Assembly (NCBI GenBank): GCA_001949185.1
Contig: BDGG01000010.1
Span: 1,311,773 to 1,375,772, forward strand
DNA: 64,000 bases
From: Ramazzottius varieornatus
Lineage: Eukaryota; Tardigrada; Eutardigrada; Parachela; Ramazzottiidae
Reading direction: 5' to 3'
Position numbers and translations under genes: made by a program. Shown one piece after another: positions 1 through 13,500 of the stretch. The notes under the pieces are model-generated. The model did not search any database. It was not told the origin of the DNA and was given only the letters and a program-made list of their open reading frames with translations. Position 1 is the first letter of the stretch; every line of letters begins with the position of its first letter.

Positions 1-522
1 TCTGTTTGCAGGATTGTTCTCCGTAACGCTTCTGCCTGATCGGAAATTCGCAGCCACAACCGTTGGGCAAAGGACCACTGGATGCGGAGCACTTTCGCGA
101 TCATTTGTCCCTGTAAGTACTGCGAGAGCGCAGAAAGGTCTGTCATAGGCATTCCTAGGAGACATTCTGCGTTTAATGGCTGATTTCGAGCGAAGCTGAG
201 CTTTGTGGTGGTAGACTTCATTAGAGGTGAATTCAAGGGCTTCGGGAATTAAATTTTGATTCCCTACGAGGCTGATTTCAAATCGGAGTAACTTGACAAG
301 CTTTATACCACCATGAGTATGATGATGTGTCTCCGCAAAAGATCAGGGAGTAGTCCGGAGAAAATGGTGTGTAGGGCAGTTTCAAGCGGTGGTGACAACG
401 GTTCAACGGCTAATTTTCAAAATGATCGAAGCCTTCGCAATCCCAACTGCCGTCAGCTTTCCTGGCGCGTTGTTTTATGGCCTGGTTGCTTCTAGAGTTC
501 TGTGCTAACTCGGCGGTTGAAG
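1..522. other. Upstream flank of topoisomerase II gene
   Basis: No coding exon, RNA gene or repeat could be supported here. It is the likely promoter and 5' UTR of the topoisomerase II gene that starts at 523. Short open frames (for example 313-495) show no recognisable protein and no splice-consistent continuation. Confidence 0.5.
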
Positions 523-3500
523 ATGTCGTCGAGCGACGAGATGGAGCCCACACCGGTCAAGACCACTCCCAAGAAGAAGACGGGCAAACAGGCCCAGACT
601 GTGGAGGAGCAGTATGTCAAGTTGAAGCTTGATGAGCAGATTCTGCTACGTCCGGACACCTATATTGGTTCTATTGCCACGGCAGAGAAAGTGGTAAGAT
701 TAACGTAACATGGCCCGTTCTGCCCATGTAGTTGGGATTTGGGAGATGAGTAAACAAAATGTAGAAGATGGTTATCTCAAGTGGCGCACGTTTTCCTTGT
801 TACTGGCCGGAAGGGTGCGTCACTCTAGATGGCAATCTTGTCTGTTGGTTGGCCAGCTCCCATTCGTCGTTAGTGCGCGTGGAATACGTGAAGCAATCAT
901 CTGTTATGATTCTCTGCTTACAGAAAATGAGAATAGTGGACTTGAAAGAATTGAAGATCATCGAGGCGAAGATCGACTACGTTCCTGGCTTGTACAAGAT
1001 CTTTGACGAGATCGTGGTCAATGCAGCGGATAACAAACAGCGCGATCCGAAGATGGACAGGCTGGAAATTACGATTGAGCAGTAAGCGATGGCTGCTGTG
1101 TGCACAATATGTACGATCGAATGGAAGAAAATGAGATACCGGTCTAATGTTTGTAGGGAAAATAACGTGATCTCGGTGTTCAACAACGGAAGAGGCATTC
1201 CCATCACCAAACACGCGAAAGAAAAAGTCTGGATCCCAACCATGATTTTCGGTCATCTCCTGACATCGTCGAACTATCAAGACGATGACAAGAAGGTTGT
1301 AGGGGGTCGAAATGGGTACGGAGCGAAGCTGTGTAATCTGTTCTCGACGAAGTTTACAGTGGAGACAGCTTGCAAGAAGGGTGCCAACTACCCAGCTAAG
1401 ATCTTCAAGCAGGTACGGTACTTCACCAATAAAGCTTTATGTCCGAAACGATGTCTTACGTTGTTATATGGTTTTTCGATAGACATGGGAGCAGAACATG
1501 AAAGTCGGAGAAGAAAACTTCCAGATTCTGGCCAACGAAGACAGGAAAGAGTACACCAAAGTCACCTTCCAGCCAGATCTGCGCCGCTTCAACATGGAGA
1601 AGTTGGACGACCATATCGCTGGTCTGATGGCACGACGAGCTTTCGACTTGGCGGGAACATGTAAAGGTGTCAAAGTCAAGCTCAACACCAAGGAAATCAA
1701 GGTAATGTACCACCTCCGTTACTGTAAGTGTCGTGTTGACTAATTTGCGGTTTTCGTATAGGTGAACGGCTTCGAAGACTACGTCAAATTCCTCGTCAAA
1801 GACGCCAAAGACGAGTACGACAACCCGATCGAGAAGATTGCTTTCGCCAGGTCTGACCCCATCAAAGTGACCAACGAAGACGGCAAAGAGATCTCGCAGG
1901 TTCGCTGGGAAGTGGCTTGCGTGCCGAGTACGAACGGAGAGTTCCAGCAAGTTAGCTTCGTCAACAGTATCGCCACCACGAAGGTACCGTATATCTAGAA
2001 ATGTAAATGTGTGAGTACGCATACTGAGGGTTGTCATTATGGATTTACTCTTGCGCTGTAGGGAGGGCAGCATGTGAACTACATTGCCGATCAGATCGCC
2101 GACCACTTGATAACTGTGGCGAAGAAGAAGAACAAGAGCGGAACTGAGCTCACGAGGAATCACGTAAGTGTTGCTGCTTCTCTCAAGGAAATTTTCTGTT
2201 GGTTTTATGAAGGTGAAAGTGAGTGCTTTTGTAGATCAAGCAGCACATGTGGGTCTTCGTTAACTGTCTCATTGAGAACCCGACGTTCGACTCTCAGACC
2301 AAAGAGTACATGACACTGGCCAAGAAGAGCTTTGGTTCCACCTTCAAGCTACCTGAGAAGTTCTGCAAGACGGTCGCTAGCTTGAGTATCGCGGAGTCTG
2401 CAGTGGCCATGATGAACCTCAAAGCGGAGGTGAGATCTTGAATGTAGCAGTACAGTACGTGCAATAGGCCTAAGGTGATTGTTTTGGATGCAGGCGAAAC
2501 TCCAGCGAGCAGGTGGTACCAAGACGTCGAGGCTGAAAGGCATCGTGAAGCTGATGGATGCTAACCAGGCTGGTTCGAAGCACTCGAAGGAATGCACGCT
2601 GATCTTGACCGAAGGAGACTCGGCCAAGTGTTTGGTAGAGGCCGGCTTCGCTGTTGTCGGTCGTGACAGATACGGCGTCTTCCCGCTTCGTGGTAAGCTC
2701 CTCAACGTCCGCGACGCCACCTCCAAACAGGTGAGTATTTTTACGCTTTGTCTACGCAGTGATTTCCGGTCAGGGATATCTTCTTTCTTTACAGTTGACG
2801 GAGAACAAGGAGATCGAGCATCTCGTCAAGATTCTAGGTCTCGACTACCGAAGGCAGTACACGACAGAAGAAGACTTCAAGAGACTTCGGTATGGTCGTC
2901 TGATGATCATGACGGATCAAGATCAAGATGGTTCCCATATCAAAGGTCTCCTGATCAACTTCCTGCACGCCAAGTTTCCCCACTTGTTGCGTCGAACGCC
3001 GAACAACGCCTTCTTGGAGGAGTTCATTACTCCCATTGTCAAAGTTACCAGAAAGATCGGCGGACGCGAGGAAGAACAATCCTTCTACAGCCTACCGGAA
3101 TTCGAACAGTGGAAGTCCAAGCTGGACGAGAAGGAACGGAAAGGCTGGAAGGAAAAGTACGCTAAGAACATTTCTGAAGCTCGCTAGATTGTTCTGCCGA
3201 ATGTTACCGTGGTTGCTTTTCTTCAGGTACTACAAAGGGTTGGGTACTAGCACGGCCAAGGAGGCTAAGGAGTACTTCAACAACCTTACTCGTCATCGCA
3301 TCAAGTTTGGCTACTCTGGAGCGAATGACGACGACAACATTGACATGGCTTTCAGCAAGAAGCGAGCGGACGATCGGAAGAACTGGCTGACGGAAGGAAT
3401 GAGGGTAAGTTCAAAAGTTCGCTGTACGAGACGGAAATCTTGGTGCTTTCGGACTTTTAGGCTTGAATAATGGGATCCCTCAAGTAAACTTGCTTTCTTG

Positions 3501-6500
3501 CAGCAACGAACCGAGCTGAAGAACACCAACCAGCCTCCCATCTACCTCTACCAGAAAGACACGAAGGCGGTGACGTACACGGACTTTGTCAACAAGGAGC
3601 TGTACTACTTCTCCAACATGGACAACGAACGCTCCATCCCTTCCATGGTAGACGGCTTGAAACCTGGTCAGCGCAAAGTGATGTTCACCTGTTTTAAGCG
3701 AAATGACAAGAAAGAAGTTAAGGTAAGATGACGCACTTCGTTCGGGACATTCTGAAAGGGGAGGACTCGGCTGGTCGCACGCACCTGCATACACGTTTTG
3801 TTACATTACACCCACGGCGTGGTGTATGCAGGTTCGCATTGGTCGGGCTTGCATGTCTTGGCCGAGTTCCAGTGAACCGAGGTATACTGGAATCGGTTTT
3901 CGAAAATTCTTTGTGCGTTTAGGTTGCGCAGCTCGCTGGATCCGTGGGCGAAGCTTCTGCTTACCACCACGGCGAACAGTCGCTGATGTCCACGATTGTC
4001 GGGTTGGCGCAGGACTTTGTCGGCAGCAACAACATCAACCTGCTTCAGCCTCGCGGTCAGTTCGGTACTCGCAACCTCGGAGGGAAAGACAGCGCAAGTC
4101 CCCGTTACATCTTCACCCTGCTGAGCCCAACCGCGCGAGCCATCTTCCACAAGGACGACATGCCACTTCTCAACTACCTCTACGACGACAACCAGAAGAT
4201 CGAACCCGAGTGGTATTGTCCCATCATCCCCATGGTCCTGGTCAACGGCGCCGAAGGTATCGGAACCGGCTGGTCCACGAAGATTCCCAACTACAATCCT
4301 GAAGACATCATCAATAACATTCGGCGCATGCTGAATGGCGAAGAACCCAGACCAATGGTATGTGAAACTTATACGACCCTTCCGAATGACCGGCGTAATG
4401 CAGCAGTTTCTTTTCTTTGTTTTTTAGCTTCCGTGGTTCAGAGGATTCCGAGGCCAGATTCAGCCCATCGATGCTGGTCGCCGCGTGGTAGCTAGCGGGG
4501 TGGTGTCCGTCCTCGATGAGGAAGACTCGATCGAGATCACGGAACTTCCGGTCCGTACCTGGACTCAGTCGTACAAGGAGTCGGTTATCGAACCGATGCT
4601 GACGGGAACTGAGAAGGATGGCGGCAAAGGAAAGCCTCAGCAGATCACGTAAGCTGACTTATCGGTTGATATCCGTATCCTTGGTACATATTCCACACAG
4701 CTTTTACGCCTTTTTTCTTGCAGAGACTATCGAGAGTACCACACTGACGCTACAGTGCGCTTTGTCGTCAGAATGCAGCCAGCGAAGTTCAAGGAGTTCG
4801 AGAGGGAAGGCTTCCACAAGGTCTTCAAGCTTCAGAGCCCGATGGCCCTCACTCAGATGGTAAGTGGGTACAACTTTAGTGTATCGCACTTGGTTCACGT
4901 AAACCGTTTTGAGAATGAGAAACGAAGTTCATAGTATGTAGACTATGAGGGACCTACGCAAACTCGACAAAATCGTTTTCACAAGCGGCGCACGCCTCCA
5001 GCCACTAACCCCGACGGCGTGCGCCACTTGCGATGACCGTCTTGTGGAGTTTGTTTGCCAACCTTCCATATGTTCTGAACAGAAAGTACATCTCATGTTC
5101 AGATGTATCGATTTCGGAATGTATATTGTAGGTTTTGTTCGACGCCAATGGGCAGATCAAGAAGTACGACAGCGCCGAGCACATTCTGAAGGAGTTCTAC
5201 GAGCTGCGTCTGAAGCGCTATCAAATGCGCAAGGACTACTTGGTGGGCATGCTATCTGCTGCTGCCAAGAAGCTGATGAATCAGGCTCGTTTTATCGTGG
5301 AGAAGATCGAAAAGAAGATCACAATTGGTGAGTCCACTTCCGGGTGGAATGATTTCCTTAAGGCTGATAACTGAGCAAACAGACTGCATCTTCCGTTCCA
5401 GAAAACAAGAAGCGCACGATCATGATCGATGACCTGATCAAAGCCAAGTACGATCCCGATCCAGAGCTGGCGTGGAAGAAGTCGCTGAAACAGCAGCAAG
5501 AGCTGGAAGAAGAGGACGAAGAGGCGGAAGATATGGTGGAGAATGAGGGAGAGGTTGCTGATGATGCGAACGCAGACAAAACGAAAGACAAGGACAAGAA
5601 GTCCGACTATGACTACCTTCTCGGCATGAGAATGTGGGCCCTTACTTTGGAAAGAAAGGAGGCTTTGCTGAAAGAGCGCGATGATAAGGTACGTTCGCAT
5701 GTCCTTAGTCGCTTCTTATGTTCTAGTAAGTTATTGTCCTGAGTAGATCAGAGAGCTGGAGGTTATGAAGAGCAGAACTCCGAAGGACTTGTGGAATGCC
5801 GACTTGGACGCTCTGCTGATCGCACTTGAGGTGAGGCTCGGTCTCTTAACATATTATTGTAACGATATGTGTGTCGTGAGCAAGAAAGCCTGGTGTTAAG
5901 AGTGTGATTTTCCTGTGTAGAAAGCTAAGGATGAAGAACATGAGATGCACGACCAGCCAGTCGATGGCTCGCCTGATGGGAAGAAGCCTGCAAAGGGCAA
6001 GGGTGGTGTCAAGGGACGTGGTAAGAAGAACGTTATTCCCAACGCTGCTGACACCTTGCCCGCAAAGAACGCTAAGCTGGTCGAGCCTGTCATCGACGCT
6101 GCCCTCATTCTTCGACTGGAAAAGGCCAACGAAGCCAAGGAACGAAAAGAAAAGGTACGGCGGGGTTCGGGTTGATATTTCGTCAACGCAAGAGGCGCGC
6201 ATTTCCATGGTTACTGGCTGAGAGTTTGCGCTATTTAAGGAAAACGATATGAGTGAATTCATTTGTCGACACCGGGCGACATTCCGTTCCGTTTTGGTTT
6301 ACTTTCGTATCCGGAAAGTTAGGGGATTGTAGTAACATGCATGTTTGTAGGGCGAGCCGGCCAAGAAAGGAGGACAGAAGAAGAAGGAAGTTGGCGAAGA
6401 CGGGGAGCCTCTGGAGACTAGCGCCAATGATTCTGCCGAAAAGCCGAAGAAGAAGGCCGCTGCCAAAGACACGAAGAAGACCAAGCAGACCACTTTGGAT

Positions 6501-7687
6501 GGAGTCGTCAAGAAGACGCAGAAAAAGAAGAAGGGCTCCGATAACGAGGAAGAGTCTGATTATGACTCGGACAACCTGACTGACGGGGAGGACGATGAAG
6601 AGGATAACGAGACGGAGGTGGTGGACAAGACTACAACTGAGGACGAGTACGACTTCGGGGAGAAGATTCCGGAAAAGAAGAACCGAAAAGTTGTCAGTAA
6701 TGGTCCGTCCACTAGCAAGAAAGTGGAAAGCGATGACGATGACATTCAGGAAATCACCGAAGTCGAGAACGCAGTCAAACCATCGAAGTCCAAAGGGGAA
6801 GCAGTGGTACGTTTCTAATTTTGTCCCTCACAGTAAACATGTTGGTCTAACGACATTAATTGGCAATTTTCATCCTAGTACGAACCGAAGAAGCCTTCAT
6901 CAAAAACTTTGGCGGACTCTTCCAAGCCGGCAAAGGTGTCCAAAGCTGCCGCCGTACCGAAGGCGGCTGAGAAACCGAAGGCAGCTGACAGGAAGAAGGC
7001 GATGACCAATGGGACACCTTCCAAGACAATCAAGCTGGTGTCATCTGACGAAGAGGACTCAGAAGACGAGATGCCTGCCGTGAAGAAAGCTGCTGCTTCC
7101 AAGGCTTCAACGGCTGCCAGCAAACCGGCCATCGTCAAGAAGCCCGTTCTGAAGAGGAAGGCACTGGACTCTGGCACCGACGATGAGGACTTCGAGCCGT
7201 CAACTTCGACTCCTCCGAAGAAACAGGTGTGTGGTGCTTCACTACAACAAATCATGCGAATACAGATACGACAAGATCATTTTTCCCAAGTGGCGCATAT
7301 CTAGCCAACAAGCCTGAAGGGGTGCGCTACTTCAGAAAACAGTTGAAGTCAACAAGATCGTTTTCCAAAGTGGCGCACGTCTCTGGCCAAATATCACTGA
7401 AATAATGCGCCATTTAGGCAAGCAGTCTTGTCGTGCTTGAATGCCGGGCTATCATAAAAGTTATGTTTTCTCCTGATTCTAAAATCGCCGGTTTGAGTCG
7501 TGAATATTTTCAGAGTAAGAACGACGGAAAAGCGAAGGCCAAGGCTGTCGTGTCGGACAGCGATGAAGAAATCCCGCCACCTCGAGCTCGAGTTGCTCGC
7601 GCGGCAGCTGTTCGCAAGGTTCTCTATTCGGATAGCTCCATGGAGAACCTCGACGACGATGACGACTACCTAAACTCAGTCAATTGA
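523..7687 (+). CDS. TOP2: DNA topoisomerase II (TOP2), 21 exons, 1629 aa
   Basis: This ATP-dependent type IIA topoisomerase passes one DNA duplex through a double-strand break in another during replication, transcription and chromosome segregation in the nucleus. Exons: 523-693, 924-1081, 1157-1412, 1483-1701, 1762-1983, 2062-2163, 2235-2429, 2494-2730, 2795-3156, 3227-3404, 3504-3722, 3923-4357, 4428-4648, 4724-4859, 5132-5327, 5402-5688, 5747-5830, 5921-6154, 6351-6806, 6879-7226, 7514-7687. All phases agree and give 1629 residues, close to the human paralogues. The GHKL ATPase shows NNGRGIP (about 120) and GRNGYGAK (about 160). The TOPRIM domain has EGDSAK (about 481) and DQDQDG (about 561). 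The catalytic tyrosine is in SASPRYIF (about 835). From about residue 1200 the tail is Lys/Glu/Ser-rich, as in metazoan enzymes, and poorly conserved. The ATG at 523 fits the conserved N-terminus; an upstream in-frame GTG at 502 is not needed. A possible poly(A) signal AATAAA is at 8004-8009. Confidence 0.96.
765..835. repeat. Family A inverted repeat, intron 1 of TOP2
   Basis: The arms CAAGTGGCGCACG and GGGTGCGTCACTC are imperfect inverses separated by about 25 nt. It is one copy of the dispersed hairpin family seen throughout this window, and lies wholly inside the intron 694-923. Confidence 0.65.
3783..3836. repeat. Family B hairpin, intron 11 of TOP2
   Basis: The arms ACCTGCATACAC and GTGTATGCAGGT are near-perfect inverses with a ~30-nt loop that itself contains CCCACGGCGTGG. 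It sits in the intron 3723-3922. The same arms recur in introns of the ASAP gene. Confidence 0.75.
4966..5040. repeat. Family A inverted repeat, intron 14 of TOP2
   Basis: The left arm AAGCGGCGCACG pairs with the right arm GCGTGCGCCACTTG around a ~20-nt loop. The left flank AAAATCGTTTTC matches the flank of other family copies. The host intron (4860-5131) is longer than its ~65-nt neighbours, consistent with insertion. Confidence 0.75.
7270..7425. repeat. Two family A hairpins in tandem, last intron of TOP2
   Basis: Two units lie side by side at about 7270-7343 and 7350-7422. The first has CAAGTGGCGCAT...GGTGCGCTACTT. The second has CAAAGTGGCGCACG...AATGCGCCATTT. They account for most of the extra length of the intron 7227-7513. 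Confidence 0.7.
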
Positions 7688-10540
7688 AGTAGGCTTTGGT
7701 TTACTTTGAATTTTCATGGAACTCTGATTTTTGTTATTAGAATATCCGAACACTTTAGCTCATCGTTATTTTTAGTTTTATTTGAAGTTTCTTTAATCCA
7801 CAGTTCGCGTCGCTTTCACTGATGGCGCGCCTCCTTCTTTTTGGTTTCCTTTTATGGTGTGAGCTTGTTAATTAGTTGGATCTCCTTTTCTTACGTCTCA
7901 ATCATTTCTCTTTCGCCCATGAAACAACCTCATTTGTGAAACGTGCAATTAAGATGCGGCGTACCTCAGAATGCCTCGATTAGACCCTTAATGTTTTTCT
8001 CGCAATAAAAGCGCGGATAGCCACACTTAGGTAAATTAGGCGGACCACACAGGCACGAAGGTTGCGCTTGGCTAACGATCAAAGTGCACAAGACACGGCA
8101 GACAGTGGCAGCATTCTTCTACAAGGCGAATGGTCAGCATGATGGCCAAGACGTTGCCCCTAGTTCCCCATGAGCGACTCTCGGCGGATCGGCATACCGG
8201 AAAGCCTTAAAGGTATCATACAATCCATACGTGAAATTCCTTCCCACATTACGCGTACATTGTACCTGCCTTGTCTTGTTGCCGGTTGTTAGCGATGGTC
8301 AGACCACACCGAGAGAGCGAGAGGAGACGGATACCTTCGACCATAAAACCATCACCGTTACCTGAAGAGGCCCGCCTTTTCCTTCTGATCAAACCAGCGC
8401 TGATATGGTCGAGCATTGCGGATGAAGAGGAGCGTAAGGCCCCTCTTTCTTTCATTGATGTTTAATTAATTAGTGCATGATACGTTTCTTAATCGAACGT
8501 ACGGATCGAGCTGACCTCAGATATAAGAGCGGATTCGGAGTGCCGAGAGTCTAATTGGACTTTGGATTCTCACGCGTTCATCTTAGGCCGTTGACTATCG
8601 TGTGGACTACCGCACGTGGGGCTGCGAGCTCGTTGGGTAATCGTGCCGGTACGGATTTCATTAGCTATCATTCTGTTGATCACATCGTCGGTGCGTTCTG
8701 TGCTCCTTTCATCTAAACGGGATTCGGTTTTTATTCCAGCAGGTATCCCGGTGGATGAGGAAATGTCCCATTGACCAGTGACGTCACTGCAGAAGTCCTT
8801 CCGGCAAGCTTGACTGAGGTTTCTTCGGGTACGTGCTAGCATGATATTATTCCCTGAGGTACGATCGGCGTTAGATCGATACATTGCGTGCCCGAAAGAA
8901 CAGTCGGGGTTCTTGAGCATCGTTCTCGGGGGAAGATCGCGGGGGTGGAAACATAGGGGGAAGGGAAAACACAGCACGAATCTGTTGAATTTCACAACAG
9001 TGGGAAACCTTGACAGTTTGTCTGTTCAATATTTTACATCCAATGATATCAATTGTGGCCTCCAAAACGTTGTGTCTTTTGCCAATCTTTGTGAGGGTCT
9101 TTTGTGTGGTGAAACATGGCGGCACGGACAGTCTGTCGTGCGAGGTGTGTGAGAAGTAAATATTACGGAGTGAGGCGATTACGCCATGGACGTCTTGATA
9201 TATGGAGAATTATTGTTGGGTGTGATGGCGATCATGCATGTCTGCGATGGGAAAAGCAGAAATGATCGCCGGAATTTAGCCTTGTCCTCATTTATTCTGA
9301 TCTAACTTTTGCCGTTATTGTTCTTTCACAAAGTGTAAGTTTTCCGCTGTTACGATAGTCTAGTATTCAAACAAGCATGGGTGATGACTAAACCGCGCTG
9401 TGTACTTTTGTCCTTGTGCTGTACCGCTAAACTACCGCTCTTGTTTGGCCTGTATTTTCTAACCTTCCTCCTGTTGATTTCAATATTTCTTAAACAATGC
9501 CAATGTGTTGCATGATCTAATTTCTACTGTGGCAGCGACAAACTTTCAATAACACCGAAAAACGTTATTCTTCCGTGGTTTCCTAACATATGTATGGGCG
9601 AAAGATGAGCGCACGTGAAGGTTCCTGCAGTCAGTTGTTGCATTTGGGTTCTTTATTTCTTCTAGCGTTTCACTTCGTCTTTGTGATATTTGTTGGGGAA
9701 TACTAGATTTGGTCGAAACTGGACTATGGTCAGTTTGGCCGTTTTATGGTGACATTGAAGGTCGATGACTGAACAACTGTTCCAGATCAGAGCACTCGGT
9801 AGGTTGATGATTGTGGCTGATACAGTGACGCTGTGTTCGGGCGTAATCAGTCGAAACCACGTTATTGTTTTACGAGGTGCCTCCTTTCTGTCGTCGTTAT
9901 AGCTCCCGAAGAGTGCATCGCGCACTCGACACTTTTCAAAATCTAGCTTATGATCGAGAATGCTCCAAATCGAAAGAGCCTGGAAGAGAGCACCGCGTTG
10001 GCCAAGCCGAGATTAAGAAGCATTACGCGGCCCATCGGTGATGTCAGGAAGTTAACCGAAAACTGTTTCACTGTAAGGTCAGATTTTTTCCTTGATTTTT
10101 TTTGCCATATCGAGTGACCACTGGTATGCTGTATTTCCGGGGTCGTCTGTAGCAAAAAAAACCACAGCGGTCAATTACGAGAGCAAACGTGTCATTAGCA
10201 TCAGCGCGGGATGGCTTGTTCCGCACTGATTTTCTTCAGCGAGCAAAGTCAGATGAGATAGTCAAGTCTCACGCGATGTCGCCCCTACGACTAAGCGAAC
10301 TTCACATCAGTTGTCTTTTGAAGATGTGCGTTTTTTATGCTCTCTGCTCCGGTGCTTTCAGACATCTCTGATGACACGCTTGGCTATCCTTGTCGGTATC
10401 GGTGATGGACAAATTAACAAGATCATTTATGTTGCAGGTTGATGTCAGGTCCCTCGGCGCACCAGTGATAGAAGCTGGGACCGGAAGTGAATCCACTCCG
10501 AGTCACTTTCTTTTGTTTATTCTTCTCTTCAAGCTCATAA
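7688..10540. other. Intergenic region with no supported gene
   Basis: About 2.9 kb between the topoisomerase II stop and the first exon of the VWC-domain gene. It includes the likely 3' UTR of TOP2 (AATAAA at 8004-8009) and the likely promoter of the next gene. Only short unrelated open frames are present. I see no RNA gene, no array and no clear transposon. Confidence 0.5.
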
Positions 10541-13500
10541 ATGTGGACTGTGATAAGGGCGCTAGTCTTCCTGTGCTGTTACGGTAAGTCGATTAACCCT
10601 ACCGTAAGGTTCAAACCGACGCTAACCGGAAGTCATCTTAACGGAATCATCCCTTGTTCAGAAAGTTTTCGTTTGAATAATTGTAATGTGGTGTATCTGC
10701 AAACCATTGATTGACCGTCCCCGAATATAGGTTTTGTTCTTGCCGCCAATTATGCGAACACAGCGAAATCCTATCGGAGACCGGAAGCGCGCATGCAGAT
10801 GCAGGACTTGTTAGGGGCGCTGGGAGCTCGGCCGACGTGCTTGCATGAAGGCCGATGGTACTACGAACGGTCAGTCATTCCCACTATTGACTCGTGTATC
10901 AACTGCCGGTGCGAAAGTGGCATGGTACGATGCAACATGACACTGTGTCCCATGTATCCCAATGTCCAAGAAGGATGTCAGCTACTGCATCAGGATGGCT
11001 CTTGTTGTCCACAGTTGGTCTGTAATGGTAGGTCTAATATTCAGTGATAGTTATGGCTTGCTTTGATAATTCGTTCTTAAAATTTGTAGAAAATGCAACA
11101 AAGAAGCTGTCCAATGTACCGGAAATCCACGAAGCCACTCTTCTCGGTTGTACCTATAACGATTATGAGTTCGGTTTGGGCGACTTCATTCCCACTTCGG
11201 ATCCTTGTCAGGCCTGCTACTGCATCCACAACAAAACTCAGTGCGTCCATCAGAACTGCGCACTGCCGGAATCCTCTCGCGAAGGATGTCGACCGGTGTA
11301 CCATCATGGCATTTGCTGTCCAACAAGATACGACTGCTGTAAGGGAACCTAACCCCATTATCAAAGATGGGCGTTACCAATGTTTGATTGATGGCCCCTT
11401 TTTCCTTCCAGCCGAGGCGATGGCAGTTCCGCCGACGCATCGACCATTCTCCAACGCCGATGGATGCGTCGTAGACAACAAGCTGTATGACGAAGGCGAA
11501 GCCATCCCATCTGGAAAGTCCTGTCAGCATTGCTACTGTATGAAGGGCGAAATGATATGCGCCATGCAGAAATGCGACACGCCCATGGCTGGGTGTGTAC
11601 CGGTCCTTCGCGACGGACAATGTTGTCCTGAGCGTTATGAATGCCGTAAGTACTTCATTTCCTTCCACAAAGACCTAGAAACCAACTGACGATTTATTCC
11701 TTTCCAGCGAATGCAACATCAACGACGATGGCTTCTTTAGATGTTTCAAATTCCCTGAACCTTGTCAATAACAGCCAGAATGGTCAGCTGGAACTTCACA
11801 TCCTTTTGGACAACAAGCAGCCTACCGAAAGACTAACTTCGACCACACGGGCACTTGAGGAAGAGAACGAACTGGAAGGCTCGTCCCACACGACCAGTGC
11901 TTCCGTGTTCCCCGTTGCGGAGAACCAGAGGCGGACGCCGGCCAGTCAGGACATTCCCACAGTCACGCCGTCGAAAGCTAAGTTCGCCTTCCAGAGCGCA
12001 AATGGTACGGCACAGCCTTTTGGACAGCTGAAGCTACGACTGAATGGTACTTCTTCCGACTCGGAAAGTAGCTCGGTGTCAGCATCCGAGTTACTCAACT
12101 CGGCACAGCCGCTAGTTTCCCGACCAGGAACTGGAAGTGGCGACAGTAATTTGTCCAGTGGTGGCATACGGTGGAACAGACCGGTATGTTCGGCTTCCTG
12201 CAGGTGGCGCTGTTTATTGAAAAACTGGTCGTTGTACTGAACAAGGATTCTGTTACCCATTTTAGCAAATGACATCGGGTTCGGCGTTCTCAAGCGGACA
12301 ATCCAGTGCGTTTTCCTCATTTGTCAATGCTAACGGTAACAATCGCCTGATCACCCATGCTGTCTCCGGAAGTCAGATAATGAACCCACAAGATAAAGGA
12401 GAAGCCATCCTTGTCAACCAAAGCTTCAACATCACATCCCCCACTTCCACCACGGCCTCTGTTTCAATCAAAATAAACGGCAATAACGTTATAGTCAGTT
12501 CCGGCTCGAAAGCCGCTTTAGCAGGTGCAGCAGGAACCTCATCGCAAGGTAGCAAGACACTCCTACCCGTTGATCCTTCCCAGTTCGATGCATTCGAAGG
12601 TCTGACTGGTCAACAAGTGCAGCCGCAGTCAAATAACAAGGGCCAGATGAACACGTTCGTGAATGGTGCTCCCATCGACCCTACAAACCCCACCGAGATC
12701 GAAGGTGCCGCCAGTGTGTCGAACCCTAGTTCGCTAGAGAAGCTAGTGGTCCAGGTACCCTATTCCCATTTGACTGAATACGGGCTAGCAGTCGACCCTA
12801 CCGCTGCTGACGCCTACTACGGTCAACTGTCGACGAAGCCTCAGGGTTCACTGTCTTTGAACCAGAAAGACAACCAGGTTCCTATCGACCCAACAGAGTC
12901 CGCGGGAGTGGAGGGTATCGTCAAACCTAGTCAAGCTACTCATCCGGTCACTTTCCAACTGACCAACGATACAGCTCTTACCGTCAACATCCGCGGACCT
13001 CCACTGAACTCACACCCTGCTGTGGACCTGACCTCGCCCACCGACGTCGAAGGTAAAAAGCAACCAATCATAACACTGATAAAACATTTTAATTAATTAA
13101 TTAATTCACAAAAGAAGCACCGATAGAACGGGACGAGAATAACAAAATTGATGTCTTATCACAGTATAATGATCGAAAATTTGTAACACGCATTTGGCCT
13201 CCAGGCGGGCTAAGCATGCAAGGACCGACGATCAAAGCGGCCATTTCCGCCATTCCGATGGATCCCGATATGACGTCCAAAGTTGAGGGTGTACTAAAGC
13301 CCACTGCACCTGGCGTCACGGCCGTCAGTTCCAGCAACGCCGTTCCTCTGGACCCGACACTAGCGACCGAAATCGAGGGAGCTCTTTCGACTATCAAAGA
13401 ACCACGACCTAGTCAAGCTGTTCCTCTGGACCCCACACAGGCTACTGAGATCGAGGGAGTTCTTTCGACGTTGAAGGAGGTACGTCCAGCTTTTGGTCTG

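Noticed and set aside
10390-10587. Alternative upstream start for the VWC gene (ATG at 10405)
   Set aside because: That frame leaves the wrong phase at the 10583 donor and would read exon 2 out of frame. The ATG at 10541 gives a signal peptide and the right phase.
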